A stretch of DNA of 64,000 nt. It comes from Vandiemenella viatica (Eukaryota > Arthropoda > Insecta > Orthoptera > Morabidae). Below the pieces are notes generated by a model. The model worked only from the letters and a program-made list of their open reading frames with translations. It had not been told where the DNA came from and made no database searches. Numbering within the stretch: the first letter of the stretch is position 1; each line of letters begins with the position of its first letter. The DNA lies in contig CM061920.1 in assembly GCA_031002005.1 (NCBI GenBank), forward strand, positions 121,076,095 through 121,140,094, in the 5' to 3' direction. Below are positions 24,755 through 35,912 of this stretch, piece by piece. A program made the position numbers and the translations under genes.

Positions 24755-25798
24755 CACTGAAGAGCCAAAGAAACATGTATAGGCATGAGTATGAAAATTC
24801 AGAGATATGTTAACACTTAGAGTACGGCGCTGCGGTCGTCAACGGCTAAATAAGATAATAGTTGTCTGGCGCAGGTGTTAGATCGGTTACTGCTGCTACA
24901 ATGGCAGGTTATTACGATTTAAGTGAGCCTGAACGTGGTGTTATAGTCGGCGCACGAGAGATGGAACACAGCATCTCGGAGGTAGCGATGTGATGGGAAT
25001 TTTCCCGTATAACCATTTCACGAGTGCACCGTGAATATCGGGAATCCGGTAAAACTTCAAATCTCCGACATCGCTGCGGCCGGAAAAAGATCCTGCAAGA
25101 AACGGACCAACGACGACTGAAGAGAATCGTTCAACACTCAATCCTTTCGCAAATTGCTAAGGATTTCAATCCTGAACCATCAACCAGTGTCAGCGTGCCA
25201 ACCATCCAACGAAACATCATCGATATGGGATTTCGGAGCCGAAGGCCCACCCGTTTACCCTTGCTGAGTGCACGACACAAAGCTTTACGCCTCGCCTGGA
25301 ACCGTCAACACCGACATTGGACTGTTGATAATTGGAAACATATTGCCTGGTCTGACGAGTCTTGTTCCAATTCTATCGAGCGGATGGACGTGTACGGGTA
25401 TGGAGACAACCTCATAAATTCATGGACCCTGCATGTCAGCAGGTGGCTGTTCAAGCTGGTGGAGGCTCTGTAATGGTGTGGGGCGTTTGCAGCTGGAGTG
25501 ACATGGGACCCCGGATATGTCTAGATACAGGTGACACGTACGTACGCATCCTGGCTGATCACCTGCATCCATTCATGTCCATTGTGCATTCCGACGAACT
25601 TTTGCAATTCCAGCAGGTTAATGCGACGTCCCACACGTTCAGAATTGTACAGAGCGGCTCCAGGTACACTGTTCTGAGTTTAAACACCTCCGCTGGTCAC
25701 CAAACTCCCCAGACATTAACATTATTGAGCATATCTGGGATGCCTAGCAACGTGCCGTTCAGAAGAGATCTACACCCCCTCGTACACTTACGGATTTA
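24755..25798 (+). pseudogene. Tc1-like transposon, decayed, 3' end missing
   Basis: The left inverted terminal repeat begins CACTGAAGAGCCAAAGAAAC directly after a TA (24753-24754), the Tc1/mariner target dinucleotide. A cut-and-paste transposase frame starts at 24901 (MAGYYDLSEPERGVIVGARE). It hits TGA at codon 31 (24991), resumes with the helix-turn-helix part (SRVHREYRESGKTSNLRHRC, RRLKRIVQ, TIQRNIIDMGFRSRRP) and reaches the first catalytic Asp in AWSDES, then frameshifts near 25365. The 25362-25817 frame carries GGGSVMVWGVCSW. The second catalytic Asp, normally in QQDNA, is Val here (GTT at 25617-25619). The segment that should give SPD.NIIEHIWD is out of frame. The copy stops after CGGATTTA near 25798, without a right terminal repeat. 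It is dead in both sequence and structure. Confidence 0.93.
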
Positions 25799-25804
25799 TT
25801 CGTC

Positions 25805-27125
25805 CCTTGTGCTGTAGCACAAAGCCACAGTTGTCAACTTTGTCCAGGTTGCATTTCGGCTAACCACAAACTCCGCTAATATTGCCGCTAGAAAAGCAAA
25901 GCTTCAGTCACACGAGAATTAATATTGTACATTCCTGTATCACATGTCAATGTCATTTCGTATTGCGATATAAACTTGACCCCAAGATTTCACGGGTTCT
26001 TACACCTTTCTTTCTTATTACCTGTGATGAAGATTGATGTTTTAACGGCTGACACAGCTCACATGTGGCTGAAATAATGACGCCATTGAAAATGAAGGAT
26101 GCTAAAAATAAATCTCAACAACTTTCGCTATGAAACGTAATATTAGTTTTAATTGTGGTTTAGGCCAAATAATTCGCGATCAATTTGGATCTTCTTTCGT
26201 TCAAACTACGTAATGATTTCTGAAAAAAAGCAACTGATAATTAATATGCCAGTTTAAACGAAATACAAACTATCTTTCAGTGTTCTGACAGTCCATGTCT
26301 TAGCAATTGCTTAATTAAATAGAATTGTTATAAAATAAAATTCAATATATTCCTCCTGGCTTGCGCTGTAGCAAAAGGTTTCCGTTTTCATCCGAGTTCA
26401 GGTTGCATTTCAACCTAACCGCATACTACGCTAAACTGCCACCAGAAAAACAATCTTCAATCTCACGCACATTAATCGATGTACTGTATCGCATTTTAGT
26501 GGCAATATTGGACCGCGATATAAATTTGATCAAAAATATTCATGGGTTCTTTACACTTTTCTTTCTTGTTATCCGTGATTCAGATCGATATTGCAACGTT
26601 TGAAAGGCTGACACAGTTATATGTTATTGAAGTAATAGCCTCAGCAATATTGCTCAGTGAATGCAAAGGAAATTAAAATTCTTATAAACTTCCATTATGC
26701 CACCTAATATTTGTTGTAATTGTAGTGTAGGCTGCACAGATCGTGATCAGTGTGCAACTACTTCCGTTCAAACGATTTAATAATTTCAGTCATTGGACAT
26801 ATTTTAAATTATTTTGAAGAAAAGAAAAAACTAAATTATTCATGCATCTGCTTTAACGCCAAATGCCAGTTGCAAGTCTGACGCATGCTAAGTAACAATC
26901 TAACAAAAACTTTCGCTAAGATTGATGCTCGAAAATTAAAGCTATTATCTTACATATCTATGGACAAATAATATAAGGAATACTTGTATATATCAAACGA
27001 ATAATACGTAAATATAAACAACTAATGATTGATATTGTGATTTAAACGAAAATCATACTTTTGTTTCAGTGTTCTGACAGTTAATTTATTCGCGGATGCT
27101 TAGAACTGTTATTAAATAACGTACA
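25805..27125 (+). repeat. Diverged direct repeat, two units
   Basis: Unit 1 (about 25805-26345) and unit 2 (about 26357-27125) share a series of blocks in the same order. These are GCTGTAGCA.AA, CAGGTTGCATTTC.., GCGATATAAA.TTGA, TTCA.GGGTTCTTACAC.TTTCTTTCTT, GGCTGACACAG, TAAACGAAA and TTTCAGTGTTCTGACAGT. Unit 2 carries about 200 bp of extra internal sequence. The pair looks like an old tandem duplication inside a larger repeat; the truncated Tc1 end abuts unit 1. No open frame is conserved between the units. Confidence 0.7.
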
Positions 27126-27129
27126 TAAC

Positions 27130-27240
27130 CTAGAACAAAGGCGCAAAGCATGATGTCATAGCGCAACCTCATAGAGTGACGTCATGGTGTGACAGATGAC
27201 GTCACAGATGACCAAAACTTGCCTTTTATAAGGATAGATA
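27130..27240 (+). repeat. Probable 3' end of an interspersed repeat, with two CRE-like palindromes
   Basis: The stretch ends CCTTTTATAAGGATAGATAG, a terminus style seen in several insect interspersed repeats. It contains two perfect TGACGTCA palindromes (27177-27184 and 27197-27204) and a related TGATGTCA at 27151-27158. Confidence 0.4.
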
Positions 27241-27660
27241 GATTTAACATAATCCTAATTTCAAACATTTACTTATTGTGTACTACTTACAATTTACATT
27301 CGCATTATTAAGGTATGTAGCTGAACATCTCTGCCTCTTTCCCAGTGTATGTTCAGATTAAAGCCATTTGTCTAAAAGTTGCTAGATTTAAACAGTACGC
27401 TTTATCGTAACTCGCTTATACTCACGACCTATACATAAACAAACATAAAAAAACAGTCACTCATTCACAAACTTTCAAAATAGGCGCAGTTAAAGCAATA
27501 ACTTGATAGCAACAAAACAAGATGGCCACGTCAATGAAGCAAGTTGTGATGAGGAGCAGTGTTCACATCTAGCTGCCAAGATTCAGACAAATTACTCTAA
27601 CCGGAACATGCTTTGGGAACAAAGCAGAGATGTAAAACTACAAACCTTTCTTTCATAATT
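27241..27660. other. Spacer, nothing recognised
   Basis: AT-rich spacer between two repeat elements; no feature supported. Confidence 0.4.
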
Positions 27661-30600
27661 ATATATATACTAGCTGTTACCCGCGACTTCGTACGCGTGG
27701 ACTTGGAGTTTCATTGCCAGAATTGGATATAGAAAACTGTTAGTAACGTAAGATTTGTCCCAAACAACACCGAGTCGACATAATATGATGGAAAGCCATC
27801 ATTATATCATCCTATCGTCTAATCTGTCTCATGAAGAGAATCAATTTACAACATATTTTAAAACAGAAAAGTAAGCGAAGGTGCGGGGATGTGTGTGTGG
27901 GGGGGAGGGGGGGGGGGTTAACTGATTGCAGCTATATTTCAGCTTGGTTTTTTTCTTCTTTCTTCAACCTGAGCATCTGAATCTTATAATCTAATAGCAG
28001 CACATTGTCTTCTAGACCTGCACCTCAGGCCAGGTTTACGTCCGTAAGGCATGTCAAAAAGGAAGACAAATTGGTGCCAGAAACTTTTATACAGACACAA
28101 ATGAATAGTACAGTGCAGGGCAAATTGACTTCTATACTAAATAATAAGTTTTGTTTCTTATCGAAATTTATTAACAAATCAAACACTAACAGACTGCGCT
28201 ACTGAGCAACCAACGTAACATTACAGACTATCACACGAATCTGTCTGTCTTTCATCATTCGATAAGTTCTTAAAATTTCGTGACTGAAACTGTTATTCAT
28301 ATCGAAAAAATGTTCTGTGTCCTTCCTACACTATTTCATTGTTAAATTCCATCAATATTGATATAGCCATTTAGTCGTCAAAACGTAACAAAAAGACAGA
28401 AACTTACTTCCACAATTATAATATAGTAGCTGGTATCCACAACTTCGTTCGTGATTGTAATGTATTCATATTGACAGCTGTAGACATCTAACCACCATAG
28501 TGCACGATGGGAGACTGGATACTATTACCACACACAAATACCAGTCTTATGCGCTATGTAGTACCGGCAGCAAAGTAAAATTTACGGATACACACAAGTA
28601 TTTGGATGAAATACGAAAACATTCATGATCGACCAATTTCAAACACCATATCTCACACACTCCCACAGTTACCGAATTTCGGCCAACGTTGTGATCGATG
28701 GGTGACTCTGTGTTACTACCACACAAAAACGCCGGTAATCTGCGATTGATAGTTTTAACTCAAAAGTGATACACCGTGACACATGCGTCTTTGGCAGAAA
28801 TATGAAATTGCCGCTTGTCGACCATTATCATCCCCCATATCTTCCACACCCCCCATAGCTACAGACATCTAACAACCATAGTGCACGACAAAAGACACGA
28901 TTCTACCACCACACATAAACACCAATGCTCTATGCTATGTAGTCGTGGCAGAAAACAGAAATCTGCGGAGACACATGCCTTTCGTCGAAATACGAAAATT
29001 TCCTTGGTCGGCCACTTACAACCACCATATATCCCACACAACCACAGTTTCAGAAATTCGGCGCTGTTGTGATCGAAAGGTGACTCTGTGATACTACCAA
29101 ACACAAACGCCAGAGATCTGTGATCGATAGTTTTCGCTGAAAAGTGATACACCATGACACTTTTGTCTTCGGCAGAAGTATGAAATTGCCACAGGTCGAC
29201 CACTTTCAACCCCCTTTTCTCCCACACCCCCATAGCTACCGACATCTAACAACCATAGTGCACTACATGAGATACGATTCTACTACCAAACACAAACACC
29301 AATGCTCTACGCTATGTAGTTGTGCCAGAAAAGTGACATATGCGGAGTCAGTCGAAATACGAAAATATCCTTGCTCGGCCACTTACAACCACCATATCTA
29401 CCACAGTACCACAGTTTCTGAAAATCGGCCGCTGTTGTGATCGAAAGGTGACTATGTGCTACTACTACACACAAACGCCAGTTATCTGAGATCTATAGTT
29501 TTCGCTGAAAAGTGATACACCATGACACTTTTGTCTTTGGCAGATGTATGAAATTGCCACAGATCGACCACTTTCAACCCCCATTTCTCCCACACCCCCA
29601 TAGCTACCGACATCTAACAACCATAGTGCACTACATGAGATACGATTCTACTACCAAACACAAACACCAATGCTCTACGCTATGTAGTTGTGGCAGAAAA
29701 GTAACATATGCGGAGACAGTCGAAATACGAAAATATCCTTGGTCGGCCACTTTCAACTACCATATCTACCACAGTACCACAGTTTCTGAAAATCGGCCGC
29801 TGTTGTGATCGAAAGGTGACTCTGTGCTACTACTACACACAAACGACAGTTATCGGTGATCTATAGTTTTCGCTGAAAAGTGATACACCATGGCACTTTT
29901 GTCTTTGGCAGAAGTACGAAATTGCCACAGGTCGATCATTTTCAACCCCCATATCTCCCACACCCCCATAGCTACCGACATCTAACAACCAAAGTGCACT
30001 GCATGAGATACGATTCTACTACCAAACACAAACACCAATGCTCTACGCTATGTAGTTGTGGCAGAAAAGTGACATATGCGGAGACAGTCGAAATACGAAA
30101 ATATCCTTGGTCGGCCACTTACAACCACCATATCTACCACAGTACCACAGTTTCTGAAAATCGGCCGCTGTTGTGATCGAAAGGTGACTATGTGCTACTA
30201 CTACACACAAACGCCAGTTATCTGTGATCTATAGTTTTCGCTGAAAAGTGATACACCATGGCACTTTTGTCTTTGGCAGAAGTACGAAATTGCCACAGGT
30301 CGATCATTTTCAACCCCCATATCTCCCACACCCCCATAGCTACCGACATCTAACAACCAAAGTGCACTACATGAGATACGATTCTACTACCAAACACTAA
30401 CACCAATGCTCTACGCTATGTAGTTGTGGCAGAAAAGTGACATATGCGGAGACAGTCGAAATACGAAAATATCCTTGGTCGGCCACTTACAACCACCATA
30501 TCTACCACAGTACCACAGTTTCTGAAAATCTGCCGCTGTTGTGATCGAAAGGTGACTCTGTGCTACTACTACACACAAACGCCAGTTATCTGTGGTCTAT

Positions 30601-32160
30601 AGTTTTCGCTGAAAAGTGATACACCATGACACTTTTGTCTTTGGCAGAAGTATGAAATTGCCACAGATCGACCACTTTCAACCCCCATTTCTCCCACACC
30701 CCAATAGCTACCGACATCTAACAACCATAGTGCACTACATGAGATACGATTCTACTACCAAACACAAACATCAATGCTCTATGCTATGTAGTTGTGGCAG
30801 AAAAGTGACATATGCAGAGACAGTCGAAATACGAAAATATCCTTGGTCGGCCACTTACAACCACCATATCTACCACAGTACCACAGTTTCTGAAAATTGG
30901 CCGCTGTTGTGATCGAAAGGTGACTATGTGCTACTACTACACACAAACGCCAGTTATCTGTGATCTATAGTTTTCGCTGAAAAGTGATACACCATGACAC
31001 TTTTGTCTTTGGCAGAAGTATGAAATTGCCACAGGTCGATCATTTTCAACCCCCATTTCTCCCACACCCCCATAGCTACCGACATCTAACAACCATAGTG
31101 CACTACATGAGATACGATTCTACTACCAAACACAAACACCAATGCTCTACGCTATGTAGTTGTGGTAGAAAAGTGACATATGCGGAGACAGTCGAAATAC
31201 GAAAATATCCTTGGTCGGCCACTTACAACCACCATATCTACCACAGTACCACAGTTTCTGAAAATCGGCCGCTGTTGTGATCGAAAGGTGACTCTGTGCT
31301 ACTACTACACACAAACGCCAGTTATCTGTGATCTATAGTTTTCGCTGAAAAGTGATACACCATGACACTTTTGTCTTTGGCAGAAGTATGAAATTGCCAC
31401 AGATCGACTACTTTCAACCCCCATTTCTCCCACACCCCAATAGCTACCGACATCTAACAACCATAGTGCACTACATGAGATACGATTCTACTACCAAACA
31501 CAAACATCAATGCTCTATGCTATGTAGTTGTGGCAGAAAAGTGACATATGCGGAGACAGTCGAAATACGAAAATATCCTTGGTCGGCCACTTACAACCAC
31601 CATATCTACCACAGTACCACAGTTTCTGAAAATTGGCCGCTGTTGTGATCGAAAGGTGACTATGTGCTACTACTACACACAAACGCCAGTTATCTGTGAT
31701 CTATAGTTTTCGCTGAAAAGTGATACACCATGACACTTTTGTCTTTGGCAGAAGTATGAAATTGCCACAGGTCGATCATTTTCAACCCCCATTTCTCCCA
31801 CACCCCCATAGCTACCGACATCTAACAACCATAGTGCACTACAGGAAAGACGATTCTACTACCACACACAAACACCAAAGGTCTATGTTATGTAGTTGTG
31901 GCAGGAAAGAGAATTATACGGAGATACGAATTTTTGGTCGAAATATGAAAACGCCCTGCACTTACCAACTTTAATCATTATATCTCCCACATCCCCACAG
32001 CTATCGTCATTCGGCCAACGTTTTGCACGACAGGAAACTCCATGCTACTTCCACCCACAAACATCAGTGATCTGTGCTAGGTAGTGTTGGCTGAAAAGTG
32101 AAATATAGTAAAAAACACGTCTATTTTTATATATATATAAGATTTAACGAACTTGATACA
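27661..32160 (+). mobile_element. Interspersed element hosting a satellite array
   Basis: The left edge is a short (TA)n run followed by TACTAGCTGTTACCCGCGAC and TTCGTACGCG (27670-27697). The right edge is a second (TA)n, TTTTTATATATATATAAG, near 32129-32146. This arrangement, AT microsatellite, GC-rich core, internal tandem repeats, AT terminus, matches a non-autonomous repeat type common in arthropods. A second weaker core (GTATCCACAACTTCGTTCGT) at 28433-28452 shows that two copies are nested or fused. A long G run lies at 27898-27917. No protein is encoded. The mechanism and class are not determined. Confidence 0.5.
28480..32110 (+). repeat. Satellite array, 184 bp half-units in a 368 bp unit with 736 bp order
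   Basis: About ten copies of a unit of exactly 368 bp in the central part (for example the ATACACCATG.CAC phrase at about 29147, 29515, 29883, 30251, 30619, 30987, 31355 and 31723). Each unit splits into two alignable halves of 179 and 189 bp that both start CCACTT.CAACC.CCATAT, so the primitive unit is about 184 bp. Units at about 30616 and 31352 share private variants (CCCCAATAGC, AACATCAATGCTCTATG, AAAATTGGCC) that the units between and after them lack, giving a 736 bp higher-order period. Edge units (before 29100 and after 31850) are clearly diverged, as expected from unequal exchange. The 98-codon open frame in each unit is not a gene: 368 is not a multiple of 3 and the frame cannot run on. 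Confidence 0.95.
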
Positions 32161-33036
32161 AAGCATAATTTTTCGGTTTTTTATTAAGACTAGATACGAA
32201 AGGCGATGTGGTTAAAATGTTACTTTCCAGTGTCACTCAGTGAAATAAACATTGCCAATAAGAACCTTTTTTTTGCGAATGATTCCATGTTTCCTCCACG
32301 GAGTTAAATATTTCAAAACAAAAGTATAATTTTTATTTTGGTGTATTAAACGGTACACCCCCAAGCAGTAATGTGTCTTAAACATTTTGGTACACTGCGT
32401 CTTGGCTTATAAAACTTTTTTCTCACATCGTATTTAAAAAATTTCCGTCCTATTCCAAACTAAAACATCGCGTTCACGCACTGTGCAGAAGCTGCAGGTT
32501 AACTGGTTGTACGGAAAACATGCAAGGAAACTAAAGCGGTAGTAGCGTTAAGGAGAGTAACTATATTAAATATATATATATATATATATATTTTATCGTT
32601 CATTCAGTTGAAACTTATGCATCCAGTCGCGGTAACAGTGCTGGAAAATTCTCTAGGTTCACTGCATATCTGCTTAGTGAAGGTCATGTTTAGCGCAAAG
32701 TATAGCAGTCGGGTGTGGTGCGGTAATTTGTTCAAATTAAGCTCTCCAGTAGAGAGCGCCATGCCCTCAGCAACTGGGTCACCGCCATCTGGTCTGCTGG
32801 AGGGCTTGCAGGCAACTGCCACTTTACGGGCTGGCCAGGCTTCATCACTCACTCGCGTTTCTACGGCTCACGGCGGACGTTGCTCGGCGCTAGTAATCAC
32901 GTGCTTGAAGGCGGGTGTGAATCCAGTTTTATCATACCACACTGCACGTACGGTAACAAATTGCCCACTCCTTCTGCAATTAATCTGTTGGGTGAAAGTT
33001 TCACATCATAATAGTTGCTTTCGGTATAAATCCGAT
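32161..33036. other. Intergenic with (TA)n and an unexplained GC-rich patch
   Basis: A (TA)n run lies at about 32569-32591. A GC-rich stretch at about 32700-32960 carries a 164-codon plus-strand open frame (32608-33102) with no domain I recognise; its composition looks like a decayed repeat. No splice-site or codon pattern argues for a host exon. Confidence 0.4.
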
Positions 33037-33562
33037 CCCACAAAAACAATTCTTGTAAAAATAAGCCAAGTCTCGTGCTCGTGTAGTGTCAAAACGGTAT
33101 GAGATCATCTTCTGAGCCAAGTCTACACTTAAAAGCGTGTATTCACTTCACTCTGTGAAATTGGTTTCTCTAGGTGTCAATGATCATTTATTTAGTATTA
33201 AAAAAAAAATTCTGGTGACTTCACCATTGTGCGCGCCATGTTTTAGTTACCTTAAATGTGTTGCTTTCTCAAACTTACAAACACATTAAAGCCAAGATTT
33301 CCCTGGCTATTTTTCTAATTTGAAAAGTATATATTATGCCTTTAATTTTAGTAAAAATATACGACGTGCATACTGGCCAAGTCACCAGATTTTTTCTTTA
33401 ACTCTAAATAAATGATCAATGACACCGAGAGAATCCATTCTGTTTCACAGAGTGAAGTGAATATACGCTTTAAAGTGTAGACTTGGCTCAGGAGATCTCA
33501 TAACTTTTTGTCACTACACGAGCACGAGAGTTGGCTTATTTTTCAAGAATTGCTTTTATGGG
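33037..33562. mobile_element. Foldback element: long imperfect inverted repeat
   Basis: The left arm (about 33037-33240) and the right arm (about 33360-33562) are reverse complements over about 200 bp with scattered mismatches and a loop of about 120 bp. Matching blocks include AATAAGCCAA.TCTCGTGCTCGTGTAGTG, GAGCCAAGTCTACACTT.AAAGCGT, TTCACTTCACTCTGTGAAA and GTGTCA.TGATCATTTATTTAG. The element is flanked by AT on both sides (33035-33036 and 33563-33564), with termini CCCA..TGGG. It has no coding capacity. A non-autonomous MITE or foldback transposon is the likely reading; the superfamily is unknown. If transcribed it would form a long hairpin. Confidence 0.85.
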
Positions 33563-33805
33563 ATTTCAATTCTTTTTGTAAGTTTAATGCTTATTCTCAA
33601 TCGCTGCTTAAATGTAATGATTCCATTTTAAAATCGGTGAATAATAATGTTTCAGAATTGAAGACATCGATATAGGTTACCAACAATGCCACTCTCTCTG
33701 AAAACAATGGGTGTGCGCCGTAGCCGAACAATGCAGTTTGCTGTTGGTTAGTTACCACCATAAATAAATTACGAGTAACTTCCCAACCAAGCATAGGAGC
33801 AAATT

Positions 33806-33980
33806 AATTAATTTAATTTAATTTAATTGCAATGGAGCGCAGGCTCCGGTGGCAATTTCCCTACACACATATCTCCCCCCCTCCTTTTTTCTAAACCCTC
33901 CTGCATTTGCCCTCTACAAATTTAAACTTTAAATTCTTTCAACGTTTTTGGTAAATTATTCAATCTTTGGTAGCTTAGGT
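33806..33980 (-). mobile_element. CR1/L2-like LINE, 3' UTR fragment only
   Basis: On the plus strand an (AATTT)n run is followed by GCAATGGAGCGCAGGCTCCG, GTGGCAATTTCCCTA and TTCTTTCAACGTTTTTGGTA. The same tail occurs at 44361 and 63164. Read on the minus strand this is a 5'-truncated LINE insertion ending in an AAATT-type microsatellite tail. Confidence 0.75.
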
Positions 33981-35479
33981 AAATGTTTAGATAAAAAGAG
34001 AAACTGTACTTGTCCTATATGGAGGGATCTTTTTGTTGCAGATGCTGCGGCTGAAGGGAGGGTTTTCGTTTTGTGACCTCAGTATTGGGCACGCTCGTGT
34101 CGCACTGTGCCCGCTGCTGCGTTCACTGCTCGAACACCCTGCTGGCACATCTCCAGATTCATGGCTGTGCTGTTGGAAAACTACGAAACTATTCAAGGCA
34201 CTGTCAAATTTCAAGTCAGACATCACACGACGGACTTACAATACTAATTTTTCTCCGTTCAAGCTGTTACTTACTCCCAACACTGGACGTGCTGTTTCGA
34301 CGAAAGGTTTCTTCGATCAAAATTTTAGATATTAGTTAAACATGCGGATCGTCATGCATTAAAAAAAATTCTCAGGCATATTTCTTCATCCGGAGCAAAG
34401 CAATTAATTCGCAAATATGTGCCACAATTTTTCATGTTTGTGATTGTAATTAAACAAGTACGGGGAAAAACTCAAATATTAAATTTTTCTTATGATTTAA
34501 GGATGAAACTATATATGTGTACCAAGGGATTACTGGGAAGTACAGTGGAATTTTGATGTCGGGGTGTCATGGTCGAAATAAAATTTTGAATTTCAATTAC
34601 ATCCAAGTAAGAATAGGAAAGAAGGAAAATTTAACACAACTTTTAAACTTAGTAAGCTTACTCTACAATGAAAATCTGAGTAATATAAAATTATTAGGGT
34701 GAAAAGCGATTTCACGTAAGGGGTAGATATATAGAAATTTAAGAGTTTCAGACTTTTCTCAAAATTTGTGGGTAAAATGTTATCTGCGTGCTAAAGTTCA
34801 GCTTTCTATGGCTGCGGGAAGTATCTTACAGTTTTAATGATCATCAGTCAGTGAGTGACAAAATCGCTGAAGATTGCATGCGAATATCATCAGAACTTAG
34901 AAGAGTTACGAAATAAAATTTGGTATGTTTGCTAAGATTGCTTATCTATGCACAACAGAAATTTGAAACATGTAGCATGAATACTACCGAAGAAATTGAG
35001 ATTAAAAAATGGCCCGAATCGCTTTGAGAAAAGGGTAGGCAGTGCCGCCGTTTACTCGACTTGGCGGGTGCACTGTTGTGCACCCAAATCAGGATTTAGC
35101 CAGATTGTTATACTAAACGGTAACGTTTTTTTCATAAAGTAAGTAGTTCCAAACATGAGCTGATTAGCTTCGTAGCAAATGGCAGGTAACCCCCATAAAC
35201 TACTGGTTGAATTCCTTATTAGCTAAATGTTGCGGAATCCAAAGTACGTAGAAAACAGAACAATGACTTCATTAAGTATAGCTTGTCATGTTCACAAATA
35301 TATTAACGGTGGGGATTGTGCCATCTGTTTGTGAGTTGTTGTGTGATCTGTATGTTGTGTGATAAGTGTACATTTTGTTTGTGAGATGCCAAATTTAAGC
35401 CGCGAAAATTGTAGACCATAAGAGCCTTCACATAGTTTATTACAGAAAACCGTCTAAAAATCATAATTGGACGACTGAT
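33981..35479. other. Intergenic, nothing recognised
   Basis: A GC-richer patch at about 34045-34180 follows the LINE tail but has no motif I know. The rest is AT-rich without features. Confidence 0.4.
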
Positions 35480-35912
35480 TAGTAACGCTTGAGATTTCTG
35501 CCGTGGCCTACTAGATACGATAAAATAGCTGGAATGGGATTCATTGGAAGACAGGAGGAGGGTGAAGAGGGTCATGAGAGTGAACAACGCGTATATCGGT
35601 GATGAGGCGTGGAAAGATATTGGCGTAAGAATTAAAAGTATTGCATGGAATAGAAAAGATGACCATAACCAGAAGCTGGTACTCGATTTCAGGCACAAGT
35701 GTGTAGGAAGATTCTCTGTTTTAGGCAAGGTTGTCAGGGATTGGAATATGTTACCAAGAGAAATGATGAATAATTTACCAAAAACGTTGAAAGAATTTAA
35801 AGTTAAAATATGCAGAGGGGAAATGTAGGTATGTTCGTGAAAGGGGGAAGACGGGTATGTAGGGAAATGGCCACCGGAGCGTGCACTACATTGCAATTTT
35901 AATTAAATATTA
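35480..35912 (+). pseudogene. CR1/L2-like LINE, 3' end of ORF2 plus UTR
   Basis: Plus-strand LINE end. After an in-frame stop at about 35525, translation gives LEWDSLEDRRRVKRVMRV, YIGDEAWKDIGVRIKSIAW, FRHKCVGRFSVLGKVVRDWN and MLPREMMNNLPKTLKEFKVK, ending at TAG 35828. This is the C-terminal RDWN.LP.....P.L.EFK motif of CR1/L2/Jockey-type polymerases. The 3' UTR (GGGAAATGGCCACCGGAGCG) and the GCAATTTTAATTAAAT tail match the other copies. Strong 5' truncation, as usual for LINEs. The C-terminal frame is open over about 95 codons, so this copy is younger than the one at 4.3-6.3 kb. Confidence 0.85.

Noticed and set aside
29144..31974. A repeated 98-codon open frame, one per satellite unit, could suggest a multicopy gene family
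   Set aside because: The frames exist because the DNA units are nearly identical. The 368 bp period is not a multiple of 3, variants fall without codon bias, and no domain, signal or promoter is visible.
27661..32160. CRISPR-like array of regular repeats
   Set aside because: Units are contiguous 184/368 bp satellite units with no short repeats separated by unique spacers, and the setting is eukaryotic.
32608..33102. 164-codon plus-strand frame as a host exon
   Set aside because: No domain, no supporting splice context, and it overlaps the start of the foldback element.
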